Below are positions 55,033 to 63,690 of a stretch of DNA of 64,000 bases, in pieces. Source of the DNA: Micrococcaceae bacterium Sec5.1. Lineage in GTDB: Bacteria; Actinomycetota; Actinomycetes; Actinomycetales; Micrococcaceae. Location of the stretch: NCBI GenBank assembly GCA_039636795.1, contig CP143430.1, positions 3,658,001 through 3,722,000 of the forward strand, given 5' to 3'. The translations under genes and the position numbers were made by a program. A model generated the notes under the pieces. The model was not told where the DNA came from, searched no databases, and saw only the letters and a program-made list of their open reading frames with translations. Each line of letters opens with the position of its first letter. Positions within the stretch are counted from its first letter, which is position 1.

Positions 55033-56004
55033 CTACTTCTTGAGTGCTGCCGAGATAGATTCCACGTTGTCTGTCATCCACTGCACGTAGTCCTTGCCCT
55101 CCGGCAGGGTCTCAGTGAAGTTCACTACCGGCACGCCCGCAGTCCCGGCAGCCCGCTTTACGGACTCGGTCTGCGGCCCTTCCGTCTGTTCGTTGTACGC
55201 CAGCAGCCGGACACCTCCGGAGCCCACCAGGTCCGTCGTTTCCTTCAGGACCGACGCCGGCACATCGATTCCCTCTTCAATCGCTGCACTGTAGGCCTCC
55301 GGAGTCTTGTTCTCCAGTCCGGCCGCTGCCAGCAGGTACAAAGGAACGGGCTCGGTGATCGCCACGGGAGCGTGGTCGTTGGCTTCCTTGAGGGCAGCAA
55401 GCTTCCCGTTGAGCTCGGTCAGCTTCGCCTTGAAAGTGTTCGCGTTGGTTGTAAACGTCGATGCCGATGCCGGATCCAGGCTGCCGAGCTTGCTGGCGAC
55501 CGCGTCGGCGAATTTGCCCATCGTGTCCAGGCTGTACCAGACGTGCTCGTTGAATTCGCCGTGGTCATGATTGTGGCCCTCTTCGGAGGACGCACCTTCG
55601 CTGTGGCTTTCCTCTTCGGGAGCCAACCCCGAGACCTCAACGGCGCTGATCATATTTTCGTGGCCAACGTTTGTCTCATCGGCAATTTTGTGGAGGAATT
55701 CGTCATAGCCTCCGCCGTTCTCCACCACGAGCTTGGCTTTGGAGATGACCAGTTTGTCTTGCGCGCTGGCTTCGTAGGAATGCGGGTCCTGGCTCGTCTT
55801 GGTGATGATCGCGTTCACGTTGACCTTGTCCCCGCCAATGGCCTTCACGACGTCCCCGTAAACATTCGTGGAGGTCACCACTTCAATGGCCCCTGTCGAT
55901 GACGACGGGGTTCCTGCCCCGGCACTACCGGAACAGGATGAAAGCAACAGGGCGGCAAGGCCTGCAGAAGCGGCCAACGACATGCGGGCGACGGAACGAC
56001 GCAC
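55033..56004 (-). CDS. znuA: Zinc ABC transporter substrate-binding lipoprotein
   Basis: About 323 residues from the GTG at 56004. A lipobox (LLSSC) follows the signal segment, so the mature protein is anchored outside the membrane. The cluster A-1 domain has the metal-binding His in DPHSYE, a His/Glu/Asp-rich loop (HSEGASSEEGHNHDHGE) typical of zinc chaperone-like ZnuA proteins, HVWYSLDTM and the Asp/Glu of the second lobe. A TTG at 56025 would add seven residues but has no ribosome site; GAGG precedes the GTG by five bases. A Zur-type palindrome lies about 66-86 bp upstream. Confidence 0.9.
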   Translation of the reverse strand: MRRSVARMSLAASAGLAALLLSSCSGSAGAGTPSSSTGAIEVVTSTNVYGDVVKAIGGDKVNVNAIITKTSQDPHSYEASAQDKLVISKAKLVVENGGGYDEFLHKIADETNVGHENMISAVEVSGLAPEEESHSEGASSEEGHNHDHGEFNEHVWYSLDTMGKFADAVASKLGSLDPASASTFTTNANTFKAKLTELNGKLAALKEANDHAPVAITEPVPLYLLAAAGLENKTPEAYSAAIEEGIDVPASVLKETTDLVGSGGVRLLAYNEQTEGPQTESVKRAAGTAGVPVVNFTETLPEGKDYVQWMTDNVESISAALKK

Positions 56005-56069
56005 GGAAACCTCGGATCTACTCAAATGAGAATCAAGAACATTTATTGGTTGGGTTTCAGCTTAGCCCT

Positions 56070-56090
56070 AAATGGGAATGATTCCTATTT
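56070..56090. promoter_or_regulatory. Zur-type operator upstream of znuA
   Basis: A 21-bp palindrome centred on GGGAATGATTCC, with outer AAAT/ATTT arms; only the flanking and central bases break the symmetry. AT-rich TGA-N-TCA-like cores are typical of Fur/Zur operators. It sits between the CNNM operon end and znuA, 66 bp before the znuA start, matching a repressor of znuA. zur is encoded 3 kb away. Confidence 0.75.
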
Positions 56091-56097
56091 AGCAAGG

Positions 56098-56128
56098 GCT
56101 TGCGCCGACCACCGAGGCCGGCGCAAGC
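56098..56128 (-). terminator. Hairpin after the CNNM genes
   Basis: GCTTGCGCCG (56098-56107) pairs with CGGCGCAAGC (56119-56128), 11-nt loop. It is 12 nt past the stop of the leftward CNNM pair. The T-run is missing on that side, so intrinsic termination is uncertain. Confidence 0.45.
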
Positions 56129-56140
56129 TTCAATTTCCCG

Positions 56141-57214
56141 CTATTGCTGGGTCTGCGGACCGCCAAGGCGCCGTATCCCCGTGGCCTGCGTAGCATCCCG
56201 GATCTCGCCCACCAATTGCTCGATCACGTCCTCAAGGAACAAAACGCCCTGTGTCGCGCCGCCTGGTCCAACCACGCGGGCCAGGTGCGATCCGGTCCGC
56301 TGCATCACAGACATCGCCTGCTCAATCTCATCCTCCGGGGAGAGGTTCGCCAGGGAACGGATCCGCCCCTCGGCAATCGGATGGCGGCGACCCTCCTCAG
56401 GTATGGAGAGGATGTCCTTGACGTGCAGGTACCCGGCGAGTTCGCCGTCGTCGTCCACCATGGGGAAGCGAGAGAAGCCGGTACGGCTGACCGCCTTTTC
56501 CAACTCGACGGGAGTCGACGCTGTCCTCAGCACCACCAGCTTGTCCAACGGAACCATGATGTGCGACGCCGTATGTTCGGAGAACTCCAAGGCACCGCTG
56601 AGCAAACCAGCGTCATCGTCCACCAGGCCGTGCCGCGTGGATTCCTGCACAATCGACTGGACTTCCTCAAGGGTGAACGAAGATGACACTTCGTCCTTCG
56701 GCTCGATCCGCATCAATCGGAGGATGTGGTTCGCAAACCAGTTAAGGGTCCAGATCACTGGTTTGACCACGCGGCCAATAAACACCAGCGGCGGCGCCAA
56801 CAGCAGGGCCGCCTTGTCCGCTACGGACACCGAGATGTTCTTGGGGACCATCTCTCCGAACGTCACATGCAGGAACGTGACAAAGAGGAGCGCAATCGCA
56901 AAGGCGATGACATCCGCCAACTCCATCGGAACGCCAACCATCTCAAGCGGCTCCGCCAACAAGTGATGGATCGCCGGCTCGGCAACCTGGAGAATCAAGA
57001 GCGAGCACACAGTGATGCCCAGCTGGGCGCAGGCCAGCATCAGGGACACACTTTCCATGGCCCGCAACGTAGTTTGCGCCCGCTTTGACCCAGCTTGCGC
57101 CAAAGGCTCAATCTGGCTGCGGCGTGCGGACATGATCGCAAATTCCGCACCCACGAAGAAAGCATTGCCGATCAAAAGAACCACGAGCCAGGCAATTCCT
57201 GCCCAGTCACTCAT
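56141..57214 (-). CDS. CNNM/CorC-type membrane protein (DUF21 plus CBS domains)
   Basis: 357 residues. DUF21 transmembrane domain (about 1-195, four helices, with FFVGAEFAIMSARRSQIEPLA and the GEMVPKNISV conserved in Mg2+ transporters of the CNNM/CorC family), then a CBS pair (about 215-340). Many relatives are called hemolysins, but the more secure function is Mg2+ efflux or divalent cation homeostasis. This copy lacks the CorC_HlyC domain. It overlaps the upstream relative by 4 bp (ATGA). Confidence 0.9.
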   Translation of the reverse strand: MSDWAGIAWLVVLLIGNAFFVGAEFAIMSARRSQIEPLAQAGSKRAQTTLRAMESVSLMLACAQLGITVCSLLILQVAEPAIHHLLAEPLEMVGVPMELADVIAFAIALLFVTFLHVTFGEMVPKNISVSVADKAALLLAPPLVFIGRVVKPVIWTLNWFANHILRLMRIEPKDEVSSSFTLEEVQSIVQESTRHGLVDDDAGLLSGALEFSEHTASHIMVPLDKLVVLRTASTPVELEKAVSRTGFSRFPMVDDDGELAGYLHVKDILSIPEEGRRHPIAEGRIRSLANLSPEDEIEQAMSVMQRTGSHLARVVGPGGATQGVLFLEDVIEQLVGEIRDATQATGIRRLGGPQTQQ

Positions 57215-58563
57215 ACGGCACCTGCTTCATGGCGATCATTCTGCGTGTCCTCAACGGCCGCTTCATCTTCCTCAATGTGGCGGAAGCAGATCCGGTCAAT
57301 TCTCCGACCATCCATCCTGGTCACGGTCAGCGTGCCGCCCCCGGCCTCCACCACATCGCCCACCTTCGCGATACGACCAAGCTTGCTCATCACGTAGCCA
57401 CCAACAGTTTCGTAAGCAGGCTCGTCGGGGACAGTCAGGTTGGGGATTTGCTCGGATACCTCATCCGGCCTCAGCAGTCCAGGGAAGTACCAGTCGCCGG
57501 ATGCGCTCTGCAAGAGGCCCGGGCGGACCTTGTCGTGTTCGTCGGAGACCTCCCCAACGATCTCCTCAACCAGGTCTTCGAGGGTTGCGATCCCGGCAGT
57601 GCCACCATATTCATCCAGAACCACAGCCAGTTGCAGGTTTCCTTCGCGCAGTTCGGAGAGGAGGGCATCCAAATGGATGGTCTCGGGAACGCGAAGCACA
57701 TCCGTCATGATTGCCCCGGCCTGAAGCTTCGCCCGGCGATCTGCGGGCACGGCAACTGCTTTCTTAATATGGACCACCCCACGGATATCGTCGGCCGAGT
57801 CACCGATCACCGGGAAACGGGAGTATCCAGTCCGCCGTGCGGCGTCGAGGATGTCGCTCACAGGTTGATCAGCGTCAATCGTTTCCATCCGGATGCGCGG
57901 CGTCATGACATCCGCTGCAGTGCGGCCAGAGAAATTCAGGGTTCGCGCCACAAAGTTTGCTGTGCCTGCATCCAGTGTGCCGAGCTCCGCGGAACGCCGG
58001 ACAAGTGAAGCCAGCTCGGCAGGAGTCCGTGCCCCCGAGATTTCCTCTTTCGCTTCAAGCCCAAACAAGTTCAATACCTTGTTGGAGAAGCCGTTCAACA
58101 CGACGATGGCGGGCTTGAAGATGGCCGTGAAAATCAGTTGCGGACGGGCGAGCTTCCTGCCCAGCGGAAAAGCAAGGGCGATCGCCATGTTCTTGGGCAC
58201 CAGCTCGCCCAGGAGCATCGACAACAGAGTGGCGAAAGCCATTGCGAGAACAAGTGCTATGGAATGTGCGACTTCCGGGGTGAGGCCAAGGAGGCCCAGG
58301 GGCCCCACCAGGAGCTGTCCCACAGAGGGTTCCATCACGAAACCCGTCAGGAGCGTGGTCAGCGTAATGCCAAGTTGGCAGCTGGAAAGCTGCGTGGACA
58401 GGGACTTCAAGCATTTCAGCAGTGGAGCTGCGCCGTGATCGCCGTTGTCTACTGCGCGCTGAACGCTCGCCTGGTCCAGGGCAACGAGGGAAAACTCAAC
58501 TGCTACAAAGAAGCCGGTGCCAAGAATCAGGGCAAAACCGGCAAGGAGGAGAAACCATTCCAC
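57211..58563 (-). CDS. CNNM/CorC-type membrane protein (DUF21, CBS, CorC_HlyC)
   Basis: 450 residues. DUF21 (1-200) with TGFFVAVEFSLVALDQA and GELVPKNMAIA, a CBS pair (about 210-335), then the CorC_HlyC domain (about 350-435, SASGDWYFPGLLRPDEVSEQIPNL). The GTG start has a GGAGGG sequence about ten bases upstream and directly follows a TAA in another frame. It is the first of two paralogues translated as a coupled pair, so they may form a heteromer. Confidence 0.9.
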   Translation of the reverse strand: MEWFLLLAGFALILGTGFFVAVEFSLVALDQASVQRAVDNGDHGAAPLLKCLKSLSTQLSSCQLGITLTTLLTGFVMEPSVGQLLVGPLGLLGLTPEVAHSIALVLAMAFATLLSMLLGELVPKNMAIALAFPLGRKLARPQLIFTAIFKPAIVVLNGFSNKVLNLFGLEAKEEISGARTPAELASLVRRSAELGTLDAGTANFVARTLNFSGRTAADVMTPRIRMETIDADQPVSDILDAARRTGYSRFPVIGDSADDIRGVVHIKKAVAVPADRRAKLQAGAIMTDVLRVPETIHLDALLSELREGNLQLAVVLDEYGGTAGIATLEDLVEEIVGEVSDEHDKVRPGLLQSASGDWYFPGLLRPDEVSEQIPNLTVPDEPAYETVGGYVMSKLGRIAKVGDVVEAGGGTLTVTRMDGRRIDRICFRHIEEDEAAVEDTQNDRHEAGAV

Positions 58564-59047
58564 TTAGCACTTCCCTCCAAGGGCAGGCGCTTGCGGTGCG
58601 GGACTTGCCCTCAAGGGAGAGATTCGCCCAGGCGGAGGCTGATCGGGTGCCGCAGACGCATGGTCCGTGGCGCCACCGGCTTGGAACGCCGGCGCGTGAT
58701 GGGCATGTGAACGGGTATTGCCGGCTCGAGGGGTGCGCTGTGCGGAGTTGCCTGATCGGCTCCTCCGACAGCTCCCAGGCCGGCACCTAGATTTACTGTC
58801 CATAAGGGTTTCAGTCTACAGGGCAGGTTCCGCGGGCCCATGCAGCGGTCCCTCCCCCGGGAAATGGAGCGCCGGAGCATTACGTCGGCCTCAACATGAT
58901 TTAGGTCACCACTATTGGCAGTTAACCAACGATCCTAACTAGACTGACAAAGGTCTGAGTTCGCGGGACCCGGACCCTGGTGCATTGTTGCGGAAAAGCA
59001 ACCTTGACCAGCGGGAAATCAAAACTCATGGAAGAGGCGTATTTCAA
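58564..59047. other. Gene-free divergent promoter region before kgd
   Basis: 484 nt between the CNNM start and kgd. A reverse-strand frame of 79 codons ends at the CNNM start, but its composition is low-complexity and it is not called. TTGGCA at 58915-58920 and TAGACT at 58940-58945 are a plausible kgd promoter (19-bp spacer), giving a leader of about 95 nt. On the reverse strand, TAGACT near 58813-58818 may serve the CNNM pair. No terminator or strong hairpin is visible. Confidence 0.45.
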
Positions 59048-62000
59048 GTGCCAGAGCAGCCCAGCCACCGTCTACCAGAGGAATTTGGCGGAAACGAGTG
59101 GCTCGTTGACGAACTGTACGAGCGGTACCAGCAGGACAAGAATTCGGTCGACGCCAAGTGGTGGCCGCTCTTCGAATCCTTCGACACCGGTGACGGCACT
59201 TCTTCCAACGGAACCTCCGCAGCCCCCACCGCTGCCAATCCCCCCACCCAAGTACTTCCCGTGGTAGCTCCGGCTGCAGCGGCACCGGCACCGGCGCCGG
59301 CCGCTCCTGAAGCTGCCCCTGCGACCACCCCTGCCGCTGCTGCTTCCGGTGAACCGGCAGTTGCGGCTCCGGCGAAGAAAGCCCCGGCCACGGTTGCCAA
59401 GGATGGAGCAAAGAAGCCCGTCGGCGGCAATGCTGCACAACCGATTCCTGCCCAGCTGCCCAAGAGCACCAAGGCGCCCACCGCTCCCGAGGAAGACGTC
59501 GTTTCCGTCCTTCGCGGACCGGCGAAGGCCATCGCTACCAACATGGTGACCAGCCTTGAAGTGCCTACTGCCACCAGCGTCCGGGCAGTTCCGGCCAAGC
59601 TGCTGATCGACAACCGCGTTGTCATCAACTCCAACCTTGCACGTGCCCGCGGCGGCAAGGTGTCCTTCACGCACCTCATCGGCTACGCGGTTGTCCGCGC
59701 CCTCTCCCAGTTCCCGTCGATGAACGTCTACTACGACGAAATTGATGGCAAGCCGAGCGCTGTCCAGCCTGCCCACGTCAACTTCGGCATCGCCATTGAC
59801 ATGCCCAAGCCCGATGGCACCCGCCTCCTGATGGTTCCCAACATCAAGAAGGCCGAGACCATGGACTTTGCCGAGTTCTGGCACACCTATGAGGACCTCA
59901 TCAAGCGAGCCCGCAACGGCAAGCTCACGGCGGACGACCACGCCGGCACCACGGTCTCCCTGACCAACCCGGGCGGCATCGGCACCGTTCACTCTGTACC
60001 GCGTCTCTCCAAGGGACAGGCAGCCATCATCGGCGTCGGCGCCCTTGACTACCCGGCCGAGTTCCAGGGTGCCAGCGAGAAGATCATCGCCCAGAACGCC
60101 ATCAGCAAGATCCTCACGCTGACCTCCACCTACGACCACCGGGTTATCCAAGGCGCAGGCAGCGGCGAGTTCCTCAAGCTGGTCCACCAGCTCCTCCTTG
60201 GTGCGCAGAACTTCTACGACGAAATCTTTGAAGCCCTCCGCATTCCGTACGAGCCCGTCCGTTGGAGCCCTGACCTCCAGGTTGACCCAGCAGATGAGAT
60301 CAACAAGGTTGCGCGGATCCAGCAGCTCATCCACTCATACCGCGTGCGTGGCCACCTCATGGCCGACACGGACCCCCTGGAATACGTCCAGCGCAAGCAC
60401 CCGGACCTGGACGTCCTGACTTACGGTCTCACGCTCTGGGACCTGGACCGCGAATGGCCTACCGGTGGCTTCGGTGGCAAGTCGCAGCTGAAGTTCCGCG
60501 ACATCCTGGGCGTACTCCGGGATGCTTACTGCCGCACCACCGGCATCGAGTACATGCACATCCAGGAGCCGGCGGAGCGTAAGTGGTTCCAGGACCAGCT
60601 GGAGCACCCGTACTCCAAGCCGAGCCGCGAAGAGCAGCTGCGCATCGTTTCCAAGCTCAACGCAGCCGAGGCTTTCGAAACCTTCCTCCAGACCAAGTTC
60701 GTCGGGCAGAAGCGCTTCTCCCTCGAAGGCGGCGAGTCGCTTATTCCGCTCCTTGACGCCGTCATCTCGGACGCTGCCGACGACGGCCTGGACGAAGTCG
60801 CGATCGGCATGGCCCACCGTGGCCGCCTGAACGTGCTCACCAACATTGCAGGCAAGACCTACGCACAGGTGTTCCGTGAATTCGAAGGCACCCAGGACCC
60901 TCGCTCCGTCCAGGGGTCCGGCGATGTGAAGTACCACCTGGGTACTGAAGGCACCTTCACCTCGGACAACGGCAAGCAGACCAAGGTCTACCTCGCCGCC
61001 AACCCGTCCCACCTTGAAGCAGTCGACTCCGTGCTCGAGGGCATCGTCCGCGCCAAGCAGGACCGACTGGATCAAGGCGAGTCCTTCCCGGTCCTGCCCA
61101 TCATGGTTCACGGTGACGCTGCGTTCGCAGGCCAGGGTGTTGTCGCCGAGACCCTCAACCTGTCCCAGCTGCGTGGTTACCGCACCGGTGGCACCATCCA
61201 CGTGATCGTGAACAACCAGGTTGGCTTCACCACGGCGCCGTCCTCTTCGCGTTCATCGACGTACTCCACGGATGTTGCCAAGATGATCCAGGCTCCGGTG
61301 TTCCACGTGAATGGCGACGACCCCGAAGCCGTGGTGCGTGTTGCGCAGCTCGCCTACGAGTTCCGCCAGCGCTTCCACAAGGACGTCGTCATCGACATGG
61401 TGTGCTACCGCCGCCGTGGTCACAACGAGGGCGATGACCCCTCGATGACGCAGCCCCTGATGTACAACCTGATCGAGGCAAAGCGCTCAGTCCGCAAGTT
61501 GTACACGGAATCGCTGATCGGTCGTGGCGACATCACCGAGGAAGAAGCCGAGCAACTGCTCCGCGACTACCAGGAACGCCTTGAGCGGGTCTTTGCTGAG
61601 ACTCATGCGGCGCAGACCTCCCCCATCCCGATCATCACTGCTGACTCTGCCGCTGTCTCGGACATCGAGCGCCCGATTGCCCAGCAGGCGGACTTCGGAA
61701 CCAACTCACCGGCTTCCACCGCCATCTCCCCCGAGACCCTTGCCCGCATCGGCAAGGCCCACCTGGAGATCCCGGAGGGCTTCACGGTTCACTCCAAGCT
61801 CAAGCAGCTCCTGGAGAAGCGTGAGCAAATGTCCCGTGAAGGTGGCATTGACTGGGGCTTTGGCGAGATCGCGGCCTTCGGCTCGCTGATCATGGAGGGC
61901 GTTCCCGTCCGGCTGGCTGGCCAGGACTCGCGCCGCGGTACCTTCGTGCAGCGTCACGCAGTGTTCCACGACCGCGCCAATGGCAATGAGTGGCTGCCCC

Positions 62001-62866
62001 TGGGCAACCTCTCGGACGACCAGGCCAAGCTGTGGATCTATGACTCGCTGCTGTCCGAATATGCAGCCATGGGCTTTGAATACGGATACTCTGTTGAGCG
62101 TCCCGACGCCCTGGTGCTGTGGGAAGCCCAGTTCGGTGACTTCGTCAACGGCGCTCAGACCATCATCGATGAATTCATTTCCTCCGCTGAGCAAAAGTGG
62201 GGCCAGCGTTCCTCGCTCGTCCTGATGCTGCCGCACGGCTACGAAGGCCAGGGGCCTGACCACTCATCCGCACGCATCGAGCGGTTCCTGCAGCTCTGTG
62301 CCGAGGACAACATGATTGTGGCCAACCCCACCACGGCAGCCTCGCACTTCCACCTGCTGCGTCGCCAGGCCTACAGCCGTCCCCGCAAGCCGTTGATCAT
62401 CTTCACGCCGAAGCAGCTGCTGCGTCTCAAGGGCGCCGCGTCCGCCGTCGAGGACTTCACCACGGGCGGCTTCAGGCCAGTCATCAGTGATCCCGAGGTA
62501 GAGGCTGCAAACGTGGACCGGGTCATTCTGGTCTCCGGCCGCCTGTACTACGACCTCCTGTCCAACCGACAGAAGTCCGGGGACACCTCGACTGCGATCA
62601 TCCGCGTGGAGCAGCTGTATCCGCTGCCGAAGGCTGAAATTGATGCAGAGCTCGCCAAGTACCCGAACGCTGACATCGTCTGGGCCCAGGATGAGCCCGC
62701 CAACCAGGGTCCGTGGCCGTTCATGGGCCTGAACCTGGCACCGGTGCTGGATCGCAAGCTCCGCCTCGTGTCGCGTCCGGCGTCTGCGTCCACCGCCGCA
62801 GGCTCCATGAAGCGCCACGCTGCTGAGCAGGATGCCTTGATCAAGCAGGCGTTCGAACGCAAGTAG
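59048..62866 (+). CDS. kgd: Multifunctional 2-oxoglutarate decarboxylase/dehydrogenase E1-E2 fusion
   Basis: 1272 residues. The N-terminal about 45 residues (EFGGNEWLVDELYERYQQDKNSVDAKWW) are the E1-type recruitment segment. An Ala/Pro-rich linker (50-150) leads to an E2-like acyltransferase domain (about 160-390, DHRVIQGAGSGEFLKLV), where DG of the usual E2 His motif is changed to QG. The thiamine-dependent E1 part (about 440-1272) has HRGRLNVLTNI, GDAAFAGQGVVAETLNLSQL, HVNGDDPEAVVRVAQLA and VMLPHGYEGQGPDHSSARIERFLQL. This is the Kgd type used in actinobacteria, active as decarboxylase, synthase or dehydrogenase. GTG start with AAGAGG upstream; the frame to 58985 is not used. Confidence 0.95.
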   Translation: MPEQPSHRLPEEFGGNEWLVDELYERYQQDKNSVDAKWWPLFESFDTGDGTSSNGTSAAPTAANPPTQVLPVVAPAAAAPAPAPAAPEAAPATTPAAAASGEPAVAAPAKKAPATVAKDGAKKPVGGNAAQPIPAQLPKSTKAPTAPEEDVVSVLRGPAKAIATNMVTSLEVPTATSVRAVPAKLLIDNRVVINSNLARARGGKVSFTHLIGYAVVRALSQFPSMNVYYDEIDGKPSAVQPAHVNFGIAIDMPKPDGTRLLMVPNIKKAETMDFAEFWHTYEDLIKRARNGKLTADDHAGTTVSLTNPGGIGTVHSVPRLSKGQAAIIGVGALDYPAEFQGASEKIIAQNAISKILTLTSTYDHRVIQGAGSGEFLKLVHQLLLGAQNFYDEIFEALRIPYEPVRWSPDLQVDPADEINKVARIQQLIHSYRVRGHLMADTDPLEYVQRKHPDLDVLTYGLTLWDLDREWPTGGFGGKSQLKFRDILGVLRDAYCRTTGIEYMHIQEPAERKWFQDQLEHPYSKPSREEQLRIVSKLNAAEAFETFLQTKFVGQKRFSLEGGESLIPLLDAVISDAADDGLDEVAIGMAHRGRLNVLTNIAGKTYAQVFREFEGTQDPRSVQGSGDVKYHLGTEGTFTSDNGKQTKVYLAANPSHLEAVDSVLEGIVRAKQDRLDQGESFPVLPIMVHGDAAFAGQGVVAETLNLSQLRGYRTGGTIHVIVNNQVGFTTAPSSSRSSTYSTDVAKMIQAPVFHVNGDDPEAVVRVAQLAYEFRQRFHKDVVIDMVCYRRRGHNEGDDPSMTQPLMYNLIEAKRSVRKLYTESLIGRGDITEEEAEQLLRDYQERLERVFAETHAAQTSPIPIITADSAAVSDIERPIAQQADFGTNSPASTAISPETLARIGKAHLEIPEGFTVHSKLKQLLEKREQMSREGGIDWGFGEIAAFGSLIMEGVPVRLAGQDSRRGTFVQRHAVFHDRANGNEWLPLGNLSDDQAKLWIYDSLLSEYAAMGFEYGYSVERPDALVLWEAQFGDFVNGAQTIIDEFISSAEQKWGQRSSLVLMLPHGYEGQGPDHSSARIERFLQLCAEDNMIVANPTTAASHFHLLRRQAYSRPRKPLIIFTPKQLLRLKGAASAVEDFTTGGFRPVISDPEVEAANVDRVILVSGRLYYDLLSNRQKSGDTSTAIIRVEQLYPLPKAEIDAELAKYPNADIVWAQDEPANQGPWPFMGLNLAPVLDRKLRLVSRPASASTAAGSMKRHAAEQDALIKQAFERK

Positions 62867-62872
62867 CCAAAA

Positions 62873-62919
62873 AACTGCCCGGCCGGAGGTGCTGTCAATG
62901 CACCTCCGGCCGGGCAGTT
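62873..62919 (+). terminator. Intrinsic terminator after kgd
   Basis: A perfect 20-bp stem (62873-62892 with 62900-62919, beginning AACTGCCCGGCCGG) encloses a 7-nt loop and runs into TCTGTTT. It is preceded by an A-run, so it could also act on the reverse strand. Confidence 0.93.
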
Positions 62920-63007
62920 CTGTTTAATGGGACAGGTACCCGGTTCATCAAGCCGGCCGCAGATCCAAAAGCCGTGCAAGGACCGTAACGAGTGTGAAGA
63001 GGTAACC

Positions 63008-63607
63008 GTGGAAGACAGGAAGCTGCGCATTGCGGCTGTAGGAGATGAATTGCTCGCCGGTTTGGGTGACCCCCGCGCCTTGGGTTGGCTGGGAAGAGTG
63101 CTGGCCCGTACACCCCAGGACACCGTGGTGGTGGAAAGCTTCTCACTCCCCTGCCCCATGGAAGGCACTGAGGGATTGGCCTCACGCTGGCAGGACGAAG
63201 CCGGCCGCCGTTTCAGCGACTCGCACGAGAACCGGCTGGTCATAGGACTCTCCGGCCGTGACCTGGAGTTCGGGCTTTCCACGGCGCGAAGCCGTTTGAA
63301 CCTTGCCAACATTCTTGATGGTGCCTCGCACAGTGGCGTTGAAGTGTTCGTCGTGGGCCCTCCACCCACTCTTGATCCGGCGCGCAACAAACGCCTGGCC
63401 GATCTGAACACAGCCTTTGCCGATGTCACCACCCGCCGCAACCACCACTACGTTGACACTTTCTCTCCATTGCTGAACCACGAGCAGTGGAGGACGGACC
63501 TCGCAGCCAATGGGGGGACACCAGGACAGGCCGGCTACGGATTGATCGCCTGGCTTGTGCTGCACCGCGGCTGGTTCCAGTGGCTTAACATCGCCCAGCC
63601 GGAGTAG
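63008..63607 (+). CDS. SGNH/GDSL-fold protein with degenerate active site
   Basis: 199 residues. The layout is that of a GDSL-type (SGNH) esterase: block I at IAAVGDELLAGLGD, block III at IGLSGRDLE, and the block V region NGGTPGQAGYGLIAW. But the catalytic Ser of GDSL is Glu (residue 14), and the usual D-x-x-H (as in DGIHP) has become N-x-x-T, so the triad is absent. The fold is kept, so it probably binds a ligand or a protein. Start: GTG at 63008 with AAGAGGTAACC upstream; the frame to 62927 is not used. Neighbours (kgd, DUF4097) do not suggest a role. Confidence 0.8.
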   Translation: MEDRKLRIAAVGDELLAGLGDPRALGWLGRVLARTPQDTVVVESFSLPCPMEGTEGLASRWQDEAGRRFSDSHENRLVIGLSGRDLEFGLSTARSRLNLANILDGASHSGVEVFVVGPPPTLDPARNKRLADLNTAFADVTTRRNHHYVDTFSPLLNHEQWRTDLAANGGTPGQAGYGLIAWLVLHRGWFQWLNIAQPE

Positions 63608-63640
63608 CCCTCCCAGCAAACCATTGCGTTCCCGCCATTC

Positions 63641-63676
63641 GCGATATATCGTGTTTTCATCAACGCGATATATCGC
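63641..63676. promoter_or_regulatory. Paired palindromic operators upstream of the DUF4097 gene
   Basis: CGATATATCG occurs twice (63642-63651 and 63666-63675); the second is extended to a perfect 12-bp GCGATATATCGC, and the first reads GCGATATATCGT. Centres are 24 bp apart, so the two sites lie on one face of the helix. The last is 15 bp before the ATG. This resembles operators of PadR-like or TetR-like repressors, and PadR-type genes are common neighbours of DUF4097 genes, so a regulator just beyond the right edge is expected. Confidence 0.7.
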
Positions 63677-63690
63677 AATTTGGAGGGATC

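Noticed and set aside
58564..58803. 79-codon reverse-strand frame ending at the CNNM gene start
   Set aside because: The stop directly before the GTG could suggest coupling, but composition is low-complexity and there is no good start signal.
59072..60334. A 420-codon reverse-strand frame opposite the kgd 5' end
   Set aside because: Antisense to the conserved E2-like domain of Kgd; Gly/Arg/Cys-rich with no family resemblance.
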